Source of the DNA: Proteiniphilum sp. X52
GTDB taxonomy: Bacteria > Bacteroidota > Bacteroidia > Bacteroidales > Dysgonomonadaceae
NCBI RefSeq assembly: GCF_003712195.1
Contig: NZ_RDSD01000027.1
Span: forward strand, 1 to 55,652
DNA: 55,652 nucleotides
Direction: 5' to 3'
Below, in pieces: positions 17,759 through 25,689 of the stretch. Every line of letters begins with the position of its first letter. The first letter of the stretch is position 1. The position numbers and the translations under genes are program-made. The notes beneath the pieces are model-generated. The model worked only from the letters and a program-made list of their open reading frames with translations, searched no databases and was not told the DNA's origin.

Positions 17759-17804
17759 TCGGGGAAAAGAGTGTTATCAAATTCTCAGTCACTCTTATCC
17801 CCGA
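17759..17804 (-). promoter_or_regulatory. Large palindrome in the alaS leader
   Basis: Arms at 17759-17773 and 17790-17804 pair over 14 of 15 positions (TCGGGGAAAAGAGTG against CACTCTTATCCCCGA) around a 16-base loop. The structure lies between the predicted alaS transcription start and its start codon, 36 bases before the ATG. It could be an RNA hairpin or a protein-binding palindrome. E. coli AlaRS is known to repress its own gene through a palindrome near the transcription start. Confidence 0.55.
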
Positions 17805-17818
17805 TACCAAACAAGATG

Positions 17819-17849
17819 CAAAATTACATGAAAAACTCCGTATCCCCAA
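17819..17849 (-). promoter_or_regulatory. Promoter of alaS
   Basis: On the minus strand TAATTTTG (plus-strand 17819-17826) and TTG (17847-17849) are 20 bases apart, fitting the Bacteroidota consensus. Transcription would start near 17812, so the leader is about 90 bases long. Confidence 0.6.
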
Positions 17850-18070
17850 GTGTGTGAATAAAAACGTCTTTTTCCTTTTTAATGCGTTTCAATATAAATT
17901 TGTAACTTTTGGGGGAATACTTCGGTGGAGCTCCTTATTTTTATTTTTAAACTTTTATCAGTCAGTAGTGATAAGTTTTATAAAGAACTATTGTGAATAA
18001 CACTTAATTACATATCTGTTTAGTATGACACCATTTATTATTAATTAGTTAAAGCTGTTGAATTGAGTTT
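17850..18070. other. A+T-rich gap downstream of the lipoprotein hydrolase
   Basis: This is the remainder of a 347-bp gene-free stretch between alaS (-) and the hydrolase (-). A TAAATTTG box at about 17895-17902 faces plus, but no plus-strand gene follows. Nothing else was recognised. Confidence 0.3.
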
Positions 18071-19297
18071 TTAATGAATACTTTCTAGCCAATTCAACAT
18101 TGATTCAAAATACAACTCAGAACGTTTATTTAAAGTGTATGTCCTGCCATTTTCTTCAAAAGAGATTTTTGATCCCAAGTCATAAAATCCATGATCTACA
18201 TTTGGAATAACCACTATCGAGAAATTATTTTTTTTATATCTTTCAATAATTCGTTTAGAGTTTTCGATACTTCCTTTTGTATCAATATTTATGTCTTTCT
18301 CTGCAAACAACATCAAAGTAGGACAATTAATTTTAGGATAATAATCTTCAGGGTTCCATTTTAAATAGTCTATGTCTTGAGGTGTATACCAAAAATGAAT
18401 TAACTCGTCAATATACTCATCTACGGTGTATTCCTTTTGCACACCCGTTAAATTTAAGGTTTTTCGCTTTTCTATCTTCTCTGTTTCAAAATTTTCCTTT
18501 ATTATCTTTTTTGCATAACACTGAATAGAATCGTTGTTGTTTACTTTCTGTATTACTTCATGGTTAATTGTTCGAATACTCTCCCATGCACACTTCTCAA
18601 ATTGCGTCTCAATGGGATTTTCTTGTGAATCCATAATGATTTTACCTTTGTAAGTAAAAGTGTTATTCGGGAAAAAGGTTCTAAATTCAGCAATTAGTGA
18701 TTTGTAAAAAGGAACAGCTGATGTTTCCGGATGATTTATCCATTTATAATCCGCCTCATTAATACTTGGAGTACTTGGTGTCACAACAAGCAATGCAAAG
18801 TCAATAGAAGTATTTCTTGCTGCAACCTTTGCTGCTGCAATCCCCGTCGCACTATAACCCATTACTCCAATTGGGATACGACTAAATCGTCGTTCTTTTT
18901 TTAAATGGCGATGAGCATTATCAACATCTGTGGCAAGTGTTTCAGATGTTTGACTTTTCATCTTTTCTATATTCTCTGAAGATTGTTTAATTCTTGGAGA
19001 CAATAAACACACACCAGTTCCAGAAAATACCAACTCTAGTATATACCTATGACGAATTGAATCATTTATTGAAGTAAAATTTGGCTTTTTGAATTCTTGA
19101 TCAAAGCTAACTATTTCAATGACTAGCCTTTTCAACTCGCTTTCTGGTAGATATAATATACTCTGAATTGGAATTGAATCTTCTGTGTGGTATATGAATC
19201 TTTCAATTGATAATAATTTCTTGTTAGAAGAATGGCATGATGAAACGCATACTACAAAAAAAAGAAAAACGAGTTTTCTTCTAATATTTTTGTTCAT
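18071..19297 (-). CDS. Lipoprotein alpha/beta hydrolase (BAAT/acyl-CoA thioesterase C-terminal-like)
   Basis: The 408-residue product starts with a lipoprotein signal (FFVVCVSSCHSS). The alpha/beta-hydrolase fold shows the nucleophile elbow GVMGYSATG (about 150-158), a late acidic residue in LMLFAEKDIN and a C-terminal histidine in VIPNVDHGFYD. The arrangement resembles the C-terminal hydrolase domain of bile-acid/acyl-CoA thioesterases and dienelactone-hydrolase relatives. The gene is clearly A+T richer than its neighbours and follows a truncated Rhs-type fragment on the same strand, which suggests it came with laterally acquired DNA. Substrate is unknown; a role as an accessory or immunity partner of the lost toxin is speculation. 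Confidence 0.6.
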   Translation of the reverse strand: MNKNIRRKLVFLFFVVCVSSCHSSNKKLLSIERFIYHTEDSIPIQSILYLPESELKRLVIEIVSFDQEFKKPNFTSINDSIRHRYILELVFSGTGVCLLSPRIKQSSENIEKMKSQTSETLATDVDNAHRHLKKERRFSRIPIGVMGYSATGIAAAKVAARNTSIDFALLVVTPSTPSINEADYKWINHPETSAVPFYKSLIAEFRTFFPNNTFTYKGKIIMDSQENPIETQFEKCAWESIRTINHEVIQKVNNNDSIQCYAKKIIKENFETEKIEKRKTLNLTGVQKEYTVDEYIDELIHFWYTPQDIDYLKWNPEDYYPKINCPTLMLFAEKDINIDTKGSIENSKRIIERYKKNNFSIVVIPNVDHGFYDLGSKISFEENGRTYTLNKRSELYFESMLNWLESIH

Positions 19298-19312
19298 AGT
19301 TACAGAGATTTT

Positions 19313-19349
19313 AATTCGTATAAGGCTATTAATTTGCCTTATACGAATT
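19313..19349. terminator. 14-bp perfect inverted repeat
   Basis: Arms 19313-19326 (AATTCGTATAAGGC) and 19336-19349 are perfectly complementary around a 9-base loop. It sits directly after the stop of the metallopeptidase-like fragment and before the hydrolase gene. It has no strong T run in either direction, so it may be a terminator, an mRNA processing hairpin or the trace of an insertion. Confidence 0.5.
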
Positions 19350-19353
19350 GCTT

Positions 19354-19764
19354 TTATAAACCTTCAGATTTATACCCACTATTAGGATAGTACTGATCTA
19401 TATATTCCTGACCGCGCTCACTTGCATTTTTTTCAGAAGGTATCTCATAATAATCCACATCAGGATTTAAACGTCCGTACAAACTTCCACCCCCAGCATA
19501 TAAACCATATCTAATTGTCCCCATTTCTTCCTGTTGCAGAAAATGTCCATATTCATGAATCATCCTACCTATATCAAAATTGCTTGATGGATTATCACCG
19601 ACACATATGCCATTAAATTGATAAGCACTTCCATCGGGAGCAGAACAATTAGAGCAAGTTACTCCATAGAATACGACAGGTTCACCTCCATTGTCTGGCT
19701 GATAAACGGTTAATTTTGCAGTGCCAAGTCCTGTTCCATTTCCATGGAGGTCCGTACAGCGTAT
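19354..19764 (-). pseudogene. C-terminal fragment of an Rhs-type protein with HEYGH metallopeptidase motif
   Basis: The frame is open from 19764 to the stop at 19354 (137 codons including the stop) but is closed upstream by a stop at 19765-19767 and has no start except internal ATGs. It reads DLHGNGTGLGTAKL, later IGRMIHEYGHFLQQ, then GGGSLYGRLNPDVDYYEI. HEYGH with trailing acidic, aromatic sequence is a zinc-metallopeptidase-like signature found at the C-terminal tips of some Rhs/YD-repeat proteins of Bacteroidota, which are polymorphic toxins. Only the tip remains; no Rhs core is nearby. An ATG at 19563 could give a 69-residue product lacking half the domain, so I treat it as a pseudogene. 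Confidence 0.5.
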
Positions 19765-19910
19765 TTATTTGGTGATCGGATATGTCGTCAGGAAAAATGG
19801 CGGCACATTAGTGTACCGCAATCAGGGTGAAAAATAAAATTTTCCATCTATGGGGTCATCATCAGGAAAGAAGTATATCATGGAACTATTAAAAGCGCGC
19901 ATGATTTTAC
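19765..19910. other. Junction sequence with possible IS relic
   Basis: The Rhs-type fragment ends abruptly here. At 19801-19822 an imperfect inverted repeat (GCGGCACA, TTAG, TGTACCGC; 7 of 8 paired) resembles an insertion-sequence end. No transposase coding was found. Confidence 0.25.
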
Positions 19911-19946
19911 AGGAAAGACAACTTTAATTACAAAATTGTCTTTCCT
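19911..19946 (-). terminator. Terminator of the Gfo/Idh-isomerase operon
   Basis: AGGAAAGACAA at 19911-19921 pairs perfectly with TTGTCTTTCCT at 19936-19946 (11 bp, 14-base loop). It lies 16 bases past the stop of the isomerase-like gene on the minus strand. Confidence 0.7.
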
Positions 19947-19961
19947 CTTCAGTATGATATA

Positions 19962-20912
19962 TCACAGATAACCAATAATTTCATCCATCTGTAATGAGAT
20001 CTTTTTTAAATGATCCCTGTTTCCGCCGGGCACCTCTGCCGTAAGCCATCCACCTGTGTGACCGATCCTGCGCACAGCCTGCATCACCACCGGCCAGTTG
20101 TTATCTCCCTTCAGCAGATCGACTTTGAACCCTTCCCACAATCCTTTCGAATTCATCAGTTCACGGCTGAATTCCTTGACATGGAGCTTCATGATGCGTC
20201 GGTTCAATGTCTGGATCCAATGCTCTGGCCAACCGTATCGCAATACATTGCCGATATCGAAATACCAACCCACCAGGGGATGATTGATCTCATCCACATA
20301 ACGTTTGGCTTCCACCGGACTGAGAAGAAAATTATTCCACACATTCTCCAGGGCAATCTGCATCCCGGTCTCCTCAGCATAAGGTATCAGTTCACGGACA
20401 GCGTTTTGGGAGTTGACATATGCCTGTTCATACGACACCTTTTCGTTCACTACCCCCGGTACCACCAGCACGGTATCACCACCCAGCTCCTTTACTTCGC
20501 GCAGCGAAGCGGCTACCGACTCAATGCACTTCTTTCTCACCGCCGGATCGGGATCAGAAAGCGGTGAACTCCAGTGGTCCTTATTGACCACCGAGGGGAG
20601 CTCGATTCCCGACTTTTCTTTGGCCTCAAGGATTTCCGCTATGGGAAAATCTACCGGGCTGTTGAGTTCCACTCCATGAAAGCCCAGATCCTTGGCTAGT
20701 TTGAATTTGTCGGTCAACGACAAATCTTCATTGATCATGCCGAACCCTAAACTCTTTTTTAAAGTCACATCCCTTTCTTGCCCCACGGATTTGTCTTGCC
20801 CGACTGAAGCCGAGGCCGAAGAAGGGGTAAGAGCCGAAGAGAGGGGGGCAACTGCCGTGGCTCCTGCAATAACGGCAGCGGATTTGATAAATTCCCGTTT
20901 GTTCATATGCAT
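19962..20912 (-). CDS. Sugar phosphate isomerase/epimerase family protein, exported
   Basis: The 316-residue protein belongs to the xylose-isomerase-like TIM-barrel superfamily (AP endonuclease family 2). Recognisable blocks are GFHGVELNSP, ALENVWNNFLLSP, GWYFDIGNVLRYG and WLTAEVPGG, the last two holding metal-ligand candidates. An N-terminal Tat-like leader (NKREFIKSAAVIAGATAVAP) predicts export. A second ATG at 20906 would remove two residues and is equally good. It starts 2 bases after the stop of the Gfo/Idh gene, so the pair is one operon and probably acts on the same exported sugar or cyclitol. The reaction itself cannot be deduced. Confidence 0.8.
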   Translation of the reverse strand: MHMNKREFIKSAAVIAGATAVAPLSSALTPSSASASVGQDKSVGQERDVTLKKSLGFGMINEDLSLTDKFKLAKDLGFHGVELNSPVDFPIAEILEAKEKSGIELPSVVNKDHWSSPLSDPDPAVRKKCIESVAASLREVKELGGDTVLVVPGVVNEKVSYEQAYVNSQNAVRELIPYAEETGMQIALENVWNNFLLSPVEAKRYVDEINHPLVGWYFDIGNVLRYGWPEHWIQTLNRRIMKLHVKEFSRELMNSKGLWEGFKVDLLKGDNNWPVVMQAVRRIGHTGGWLTAEVPGGNRDHLKKISLQMDEIIGYL

Positions 20913-20914
20913 TA

Positions 20915-22237
20915 TTATTTGAATTCTGTGATACCGGGTATCGCTATCTCCACATCATACCGAGTTTCCCACGACAAGTCTGCCGGAAACAGGACTTCTT
21001 CTGAAGAGAGTGCCTGTTCCAGCGAAATGGTCTGGCCTGTATAACCCGCCATCCGTCCCGCCAAAGCGACCAGATTGGAACGTGTCATCCATTCTCCGTC
21101 GTTTATCGGCTTGTTATCACGGATAGATGCGAAAAGCTCATCATGCTCCTGCTGATACATGCTCCTGGTTTGCGATTTTTTATAGGCATTCTCATCTGTA
21201 AACTTCGTTTCATCATCATATTTCCAGGGTTTCTTACCGGTTATTTCATGTTTTCCGGTACGGCAATCCACCAGACACCGGCCTTCATCCCCGGCCAGTT
21301 CGACAGCATAAGAGGGGGCGGTGTTGTTTTGCTGACGGCAAAAGAAATAGGCTTTTACTCCTCCTTCATACTCGTACGTCAAGGCAAAATGATCGAACAC
21401 GTTCCCGTATTTGGGGTCTATTCGCTTTTGGCGTCCACCGCTACCTGTCACGCGCAAAGGAGTCACATCTCCCATTGCCCATTGAAGCATGTCCACACTA
21501 TGGATGGCCTGTTCAACAATATGGTCTCCGGAAAGCCAATTATAATAAAGCCAGTTACGCAGCTTATACTCCATGTCCGACCATCCCTTCCGGCGCTCCT
21601 TATACCATAGTTCACCCGTATTGTAAGTAGCTTCCGCAGTGAGTATTCCTCCGATTTGCCCGTTCAGCACTTTACCGAAGGTTTCTCTCTTGGGTAGATG
21701 GTAACGCCAGCAAAATCCGGAAACCAGCGACAACTGCTTTTCTTTTGCTTTTTGAGCGGCAGCCATTACCCTTCGCAGTCCGGGAGCATCCACGGCAAAA
21801 GGTTTCTCGCAGAAAACATGTTTCCCGGCATTTACCGCAGCTTCGAGATGATCAGGGCGAAAAGCGGTGGGAGCGGCCAGCAAGACCACATCGACATCGG
21901 ACTCGACAAGTCGTTGATAGGCATCGAGACCTACAAATTTATTCTTCTCCGTTACCTGTACCTTGCGAGGCTCCTTTTCTATTAATGTTTTTAAAGAGGC
22001 CTCCAGGTTATCGGCAAACGCGTCGGCCATTGCGGAGAGCACCACATTCTTATCGGCGTTTAGCGCTTCCTGAGCCGCGGCAGTTCCCCGGCCACCACAA
22101 CCTATCAATCCGACCTTCAACGTATTACTGTTGGATGTCCATGGCCTATTTGCCGCCCATGTCAAATGGGGAATAACGATGGAACCGGCGGTGGCAACTC
22201 CTGCCTTTTTAATAAATTCTCTTCTTGAATAGTGCAT
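20915..22237 (-). CDS. Gfo/Idh/MocA family oxidoreductase with Tat signal
   Basis: The 440-residue protein has an N-terminal Rossmann domain with GLIGCGGRGTAA and the family motif HVFCEKPFAVD (around residue 145), followed by the alpha/beta substrate domain with a GDHIVEQAIHSVDMLQW helix. These enzymes bind NAD(P) and oxidise or epimerise sugars and cyclitols; the GH109-type glycosidases are relatives that keep the cofactor bound. A twin-arginine leader (SRREFIKKAGVATAG) predicts export in folded form with its cofactor. It is the first gene of a two-gene operon with the isomerase-like protein and lies under one copy of the duplicated promoter-operator block. Confidence 0.88.
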   Translation of the reverse strand: MHYSRREFIKKAGVATAGSIVIPHLTWAANRPWTSNSNTLKVGLIGCGGRGTAAAQEALNADKNVVLSAMADAFADNLEASLKTLIEKEPRKVQVTEKNKFVGLDAYQRLVESDVDVVLLAAPTAFRPDHLEAAVNAGKHVFCEKPFAVDAPGLRRVMAAAQKAKEKQLSLVSGFCWRYHLPKRETFGKVLNGQIGGILTAEATYNTGELWYKERRKGWSDMEYKLRNWLYYNWLSGDHIVEQAIHSVDMLQWAMGDVTPLRVTGSGGRQKRIDPKYGNVFDHFALTYEYEGGVKAYFFCRQQNNTAPSYAVELAGDEGRCLVDCRTGKHEITGKKPWKYDDETKFTDENAYKKSQTRSMYQQEHDELFASIRDNKPINDGEWMTRSNLVALAGRMAGYTGQTISLEQALSSEEVLFPADLSWETRYDVEIAIPGITEFK

Positions 22238-22357
22238 AATGTTTATTTTTTATGTGAATGAGTAATTACTGGGATTCTGTTTTAAGTCGGGGAGCTTTAT
22301 TAACCTCTGTCCTGGATATAGGCAACTATTGCCTGTCATGCCTCCTTCTGGTATCTG

Positions 22358-22440
22358 CGTATTTTTATCGTCGCCTCTCACATCGAGAGCGATAAAGGTA
22401 AATTATTATGAATTACTAAACAAGAAAAAGGGATCTTTTC
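22358..22440 (-). promoter_or_regulatory. Promoter-operator block, copy A
   Basis: This 83-bp block aligns without gaps to 30727-30809 with 63 identical bases. Read on the minus strand it contains TTG (plus 22421-22423), a 20-base spacer and the -7-like TACCTTTA (22393-22400). The palindrome-like TAAATTATTATGAATTA (22399-22415) fills the spacer. A hairpin, CTCTC at 22375-22379 with GAGAG at 22385-22389, lies near the transcription start. It would drive the Gfo/Idh operon with a leader of about 150 bases. Confidence 0.6.
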
Positions 22441-22568
22441 GACAACCGCTATATTAAATTTGGTTAAAAGAAACAAACAAAATCAATGTCTCCAGAATGT
22501 TATCCCTCGGATCCATCCGGAATAACACTTTGGAGACACTTCTTAATATTTGAAGAAATCCCTATTGC
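22441..22568. other. Remainder of the gap between the SusCD and Gfo/Idh operons
   Basis: Together with copy A of the promoter block and the terminator at 22488-22537, this completes a 331-bp gene-free stretch. No further element was recognised. Confidence 0.4.
22488..22537 (-). terminator. Terminator of the minus-strand SusCD operon
   Basis: Three nested stems form one long hairpin: GTCTCCA/TGGAGAC (22488-22494, 22531-22537), TGTTAT/ATAACA (22498-22503, 22522-22527) and CGGAT/ATCCG (22508-22519). On the minus strand it is followed by a T-rich tract. It separates the SusCD operon from the promoter of the Gfo/Idh operon. Confidence 0.75.
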
Positions 22569-23612
22569 TTACCAGAATACAGCCTGGTCTTCATCCGGGA
22601 TCAATGTACTTACGTTACGCTGCATAAGCATGGTACCCTTACATCTATAAGGAAAATCAATATTCTCACTGGAGGCAGTGTCTTTATACCTATACTCCAT
22701 CGTCAATGTGAAGAAGCGTTTAATGATATGTGGACGGTCGATATCTAATTCTTCCTTGATCTCGTAAGTAGGCTCGCCTATAACCTCAAATTCCAAGGCA
22801 GGATTCTCGGCACTTAATACCAGCTTTCCCCTTTTCAGATAAAGAGGGGTCCCGTCCTCTGGGCGCGTATCCTCCATTTCAGACACTTCATCAGGCTCCA
22901 GAAATTCACACTTCACTTTAAAATCGCCCCTGTTTTCAGCCAACTCTTCGGTAATACCGGCATAAAAGAAAATGGTATTCTCATCCACCACCCTCGCCTC
23001 ACGGCTGCTGGCTGTCATATACTTGGTGGTATTGTCCCCAAAGTACACATACATACTCGCAGCATTATAAGTTCCGGAGTAATCGTTAAAGGGCATCACC
23101 CAGAGTAACGCTTTCTGCCTCCCTTTATAAGTATTCAGCGTGTAGGAAGGATCGGGCAAGACGGTCAACGGTAAAACCCATTTATCCACAAGATCCAGTC
23201 CTGAAAATTTAAAGTCAATGTCGAAGTGAGCCACATCGGTGCCGGCCGGAATATGGCAGGTCTGTGACGGAAATTCATAGAAGTTCGCAGGTAACTGCTT
23301 ATAATACAAATCGGTCCGTTCCGTATATTTATCAATATTCAAAAAATTCAATGTATCGTTATCCACATCAATACGGACAATATAATCGCGGTCATTGGTG
23401 CGTGATCCGCTTACAATCACCGGAAGTTTAAAAGTGACCTTTTCGTCATCGGGTTTATATCTCAAATAGATAACCGACACATCGTCTCTGTTGATGGGCG
23501 CCTTCAATGATATCATCCGGGTATATAGTTCACTTTCCCACTCATCATTACAACCGGAAAGAATAAAAAGTGTACCAATCAGTACAGTCAAATAAAAATA
23601 TAAATGTTTCAT
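22569..23612 (-). CDS. SusE/F-position lipoprotein, DUF1735/DUF4973-like
   Basis: The product (347 residues from ATG 23612) begins MKHLYFYLTVLIG and has a lipobox cysteine in LFILSGCNDEWES, so it should be anchored to the outer membrane. The N-terminal part (about 20-170) resembles the BT_3987-type DUF1735 fold. The C-terminal half resembles DUF4973, which ends in a short W/F motif (AVFW here). Proteins in this position next to SusD bind glycan at the cell surface. An upstream in-frame ATG at 23642 would add ten residues before the signal peptide and overlap susD, so I prefer 23612. It is the last gene of the operon, just before a strong terminator. Confidence 0.7.
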   Translation of the reverse strand: MKHLYFYLTVLIGTLFILSGCNDEWESELYTRMISLKAPINRDDVSVIYLRYKPDDEKVTFKLPVIVSGSRTNDRDYIVRIDVDNDTLNFLNIDKYTERTDLYYKQLPANFYEFPSQTCHIPAGTDVAHFDIDFKFSGLDLVDKWVLPLTVLPDPSYTLNTYKGRQKALLWVMPFNDYSGTYNAASMYVYFGDNTTKYMTASSREARVVDENTIFFYAGITEELAENRGDFKVKCEFLEPDEVSEMEDTRPEDGTPLYLKRGKLVLSAENPALEFEVIGEPTYEIKEELDIDRPHIIKRFFTLTMEYRYKDTASSENIDFPYRCKGTMLMQRNVSTLIPDEDQAVFW

Positions 23613-23634
23613 ACTATAATTTTTTATTGCTGAA

Positions 23635-25662
23635 TTAATCAAATGAAGGCCATCCGGGTGCCTGGGTCAGGCGGGCATTCCTTTTCAATTCTTCGTAAGC
23701 AACCGGCCAGAAATATTTTTTCATTGACCATGATGTTTGTACACTGGGTACCACTACTTGTTCATAGAAAAATTCCCGATATTCTTTCGGAACGGTGGTG
23801 TTACAGCCGTAAATCATCTGGCTCTCTTCCTCCGGCGCATCTTTCCAGCGGCGAAGGTCGTAATAGCGTTGGTTTTCTCCCAAAAATTCAATCTGGCGTT
23901 CACGTTTGATCTCTCTTCTCAACGCATCAGGATTATGATAAGGATCACCAATACCTATTTCATCGAAATTGGGTAATCCAGCCCGTAAACGTACGGGAAG
24001 AACGGCTGCCTTCATAGCCGCCACATCACGCGAGATAGCATGGGTTTCACTTCCATCCCATGACGCAATCTGATAAGTAGTTGTCAACTCGTTCAATGCT
24101 TCGGCATACATCAACAGAATATCGGCATAACGGATGGCAGGATCCACTTTAGGATATACGGTCCCGTCCTTGTAACTCTCTTTCGGGTTAACATACTTCA
24201 TCATGCCAATTCCTGTAGGAATCCAGCGGTCATCGGTACTTACAATTTTCCTTCCGTCATTTTCACCATAATAATAGAACGTCTGGAAATCACGATTGTT
24301 AGCATCCCTGGCACTGGTACATGCCCAATGGGCGCCGCTGAAAGCCACCGAAGCATAGAAACGGGGCTCCCGGTTGGCATATTCCAACCATACATCTTTT
24401 CTCAGATAAGGATACTCCCCGTCATATTGAGTAAATCCCTTCATACTGGTACTTCTGTCGAACAGCTTTCCGTCATTCATTGCATAAGCATCAGCTTGTT
24501 TACCGGTGATCCCGTGACAGTTCCATCCCCCCGCTTTGTCAACAGGCATCTGATGGCGCGACATGGAGGTGATTCCATATTCATCATTCAACTGGTTATC
24601 TCCACGGGAAAAAATCAATTCCGGATTTTCTGAAACGTAAAGATCCCCATTAAACAAGGCACGATAAGAATCCAACGGATCAATATCCTTCCATCCTCCT
24701 TCTTTCCATGTCTTCTCCGAATATACCGGGTGATAAGGCGGGTCTATAGTCTTGGGATAAGCTCCCCAAAGTCCTCCGGTGCTGCGTTTAGGAGCCACAT
24801 AAATCTCGTATTTGCCTAACTTTATCACATCCAGCGCTGCCGCTGCTGCTTTGGCCCATTTCTCCTCATCATAGTCCCGGGAAATAAGTTGTCTTCCCTG
24901 ATCGTCCAAAAAAGAGGCCATTTCCGGATTCCCGTTCATTAACGGGCTTGCTCCATAGAGATATGCCTTTGCACGCACTGCCAATGCAGCTCCTTTTGTC
25001 GGACGTGAAGCATCGCGAGTACTCCGGTTACTCTCTAACAGTTCTGCAGCCAAAAGCATCTGTTCGGAGATATATTCAACGCATTCATCGTATGTATTCC
25101 TTGGATAAGCCAAGTCAGAGTATGGCGCCTCATAATCAATCCCCTCATCGGGCAGGATGGGCACAGGACCATATTTCCTCAACAACAACCAATAGAGGTA
25201 ACCCCGGATGAAATAGGCTTGTCCCTTGAGATCCCTGTACATCTCCTCGGTAATTTCAGGTCCGGGATGGACATGTTGCAGAAAGATAGAAGCCTGACGG
25301 ATACCTTCATAGGATTGATCCCAGGGGCGGGAAACAAGTGCGCCGGCATTACCACCATACTGCGGGCCGTACTGACCGAATTTGTAGTTCGAGTATGATA
25401 TACCGGCACCTCCTTCGGTAAAAATCATGTCATCCGAGTAATTCGTAAGCGTAAACCGTACATGCCCTATTTCAAGATTAAAGGAAAGTAACTGATAGTA
25501 GGCATTGGCCAGCCACTGCTCGGCATAATCCCTGCTGTTGAATATGCGCTCCAGATCCTGCCTGTCATTAAAATATCGTTCTACATTCAGATAGTCGGAA
25601 CAGGACTGGAAAAATGTTCCCAGGCTGATTATAATGCTCAATAAAATATATTTTTTCTTCAT
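23635..25662 (-). CDS. SusD-like outer-membrane glycan-binding lipoprotein
   Basis: The 675-residue RagB/SusD family protein forms the lid of the SusC transporter. A lipoprotein signal ends at the cysteine in GTFFQSCSDYLN. The TPR-containing SusD fold is recognisable from LKGQAYFIRGYLYWLLLRKY (about 165-185), the RAKAYLYGASPLMN block and the C-terminal RLRAGLPNFDEI and REIKRERQIEFLGENQRYYDLRRW motifs. It is larger than the classical 551-residue SusD because of insertions in the middle. It lies 27 bases downstream of its SusC partner. Confidence 0.92.
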   Translation of the reverse strand: MKKKYILLSIIISLGTFFQSCSDYLNVERYFNDRQDLERIFNSRDYAEQWLANAYYQLLSFNLEIGHVRFTLTNYSDDMIFTEGGAGISYSNYKFGQYGPQYGGNAGALVSRPWDQSYEGIRQASIFLQHVHPGPEITEEMYRDLKGQAYFIRGYLYWLLLRKYGPVPILPDEGIDYEAPYSDLAYPRNTYDECVEYISEQMLLAAELLESNRSTRDASRPTKGAALAVRAKAYLYGASPLMNGNPEMASFLDDQGRQLISRDYDEEKWAKAAAAALDVIKLGKYEIYVAPKRSTGGLWGAYPKTIDPPYHPVYSEKTWKEGGWKDIDPLDSYRALFNGDLYVSENPELIFSRGDNQLNDEYGITSMSRHQMPVDKAGGWNCHGITGKQADAYAMNDGKLFDRSTSMKGFTQYDGEYPYLRKDVWLEYANREPRFYASVAFSGAHWACTSARDANNRDFQTFYYYGENDGRKIVSTDDRWIPTGIGMMKYVNPKESYKDGTVYPKVDPAIRYADILLMYAEALNELTTTYQIASWDGSETHAISRDVAAMKAAVLPVRLRAGLPNFDEIGIGDPYHNPDALRREIKRERQIEFLGENQRYYDLRRWKDAPEEESQMIYGCNTTVPKEYREFFYEQVVVPSVQTSWSMKKYFWPVAYEELKRNARLTQAPGWPSFD

Positions 25663-25689
25663 CTCATTAAATTTATTTGTTTTCTGATT

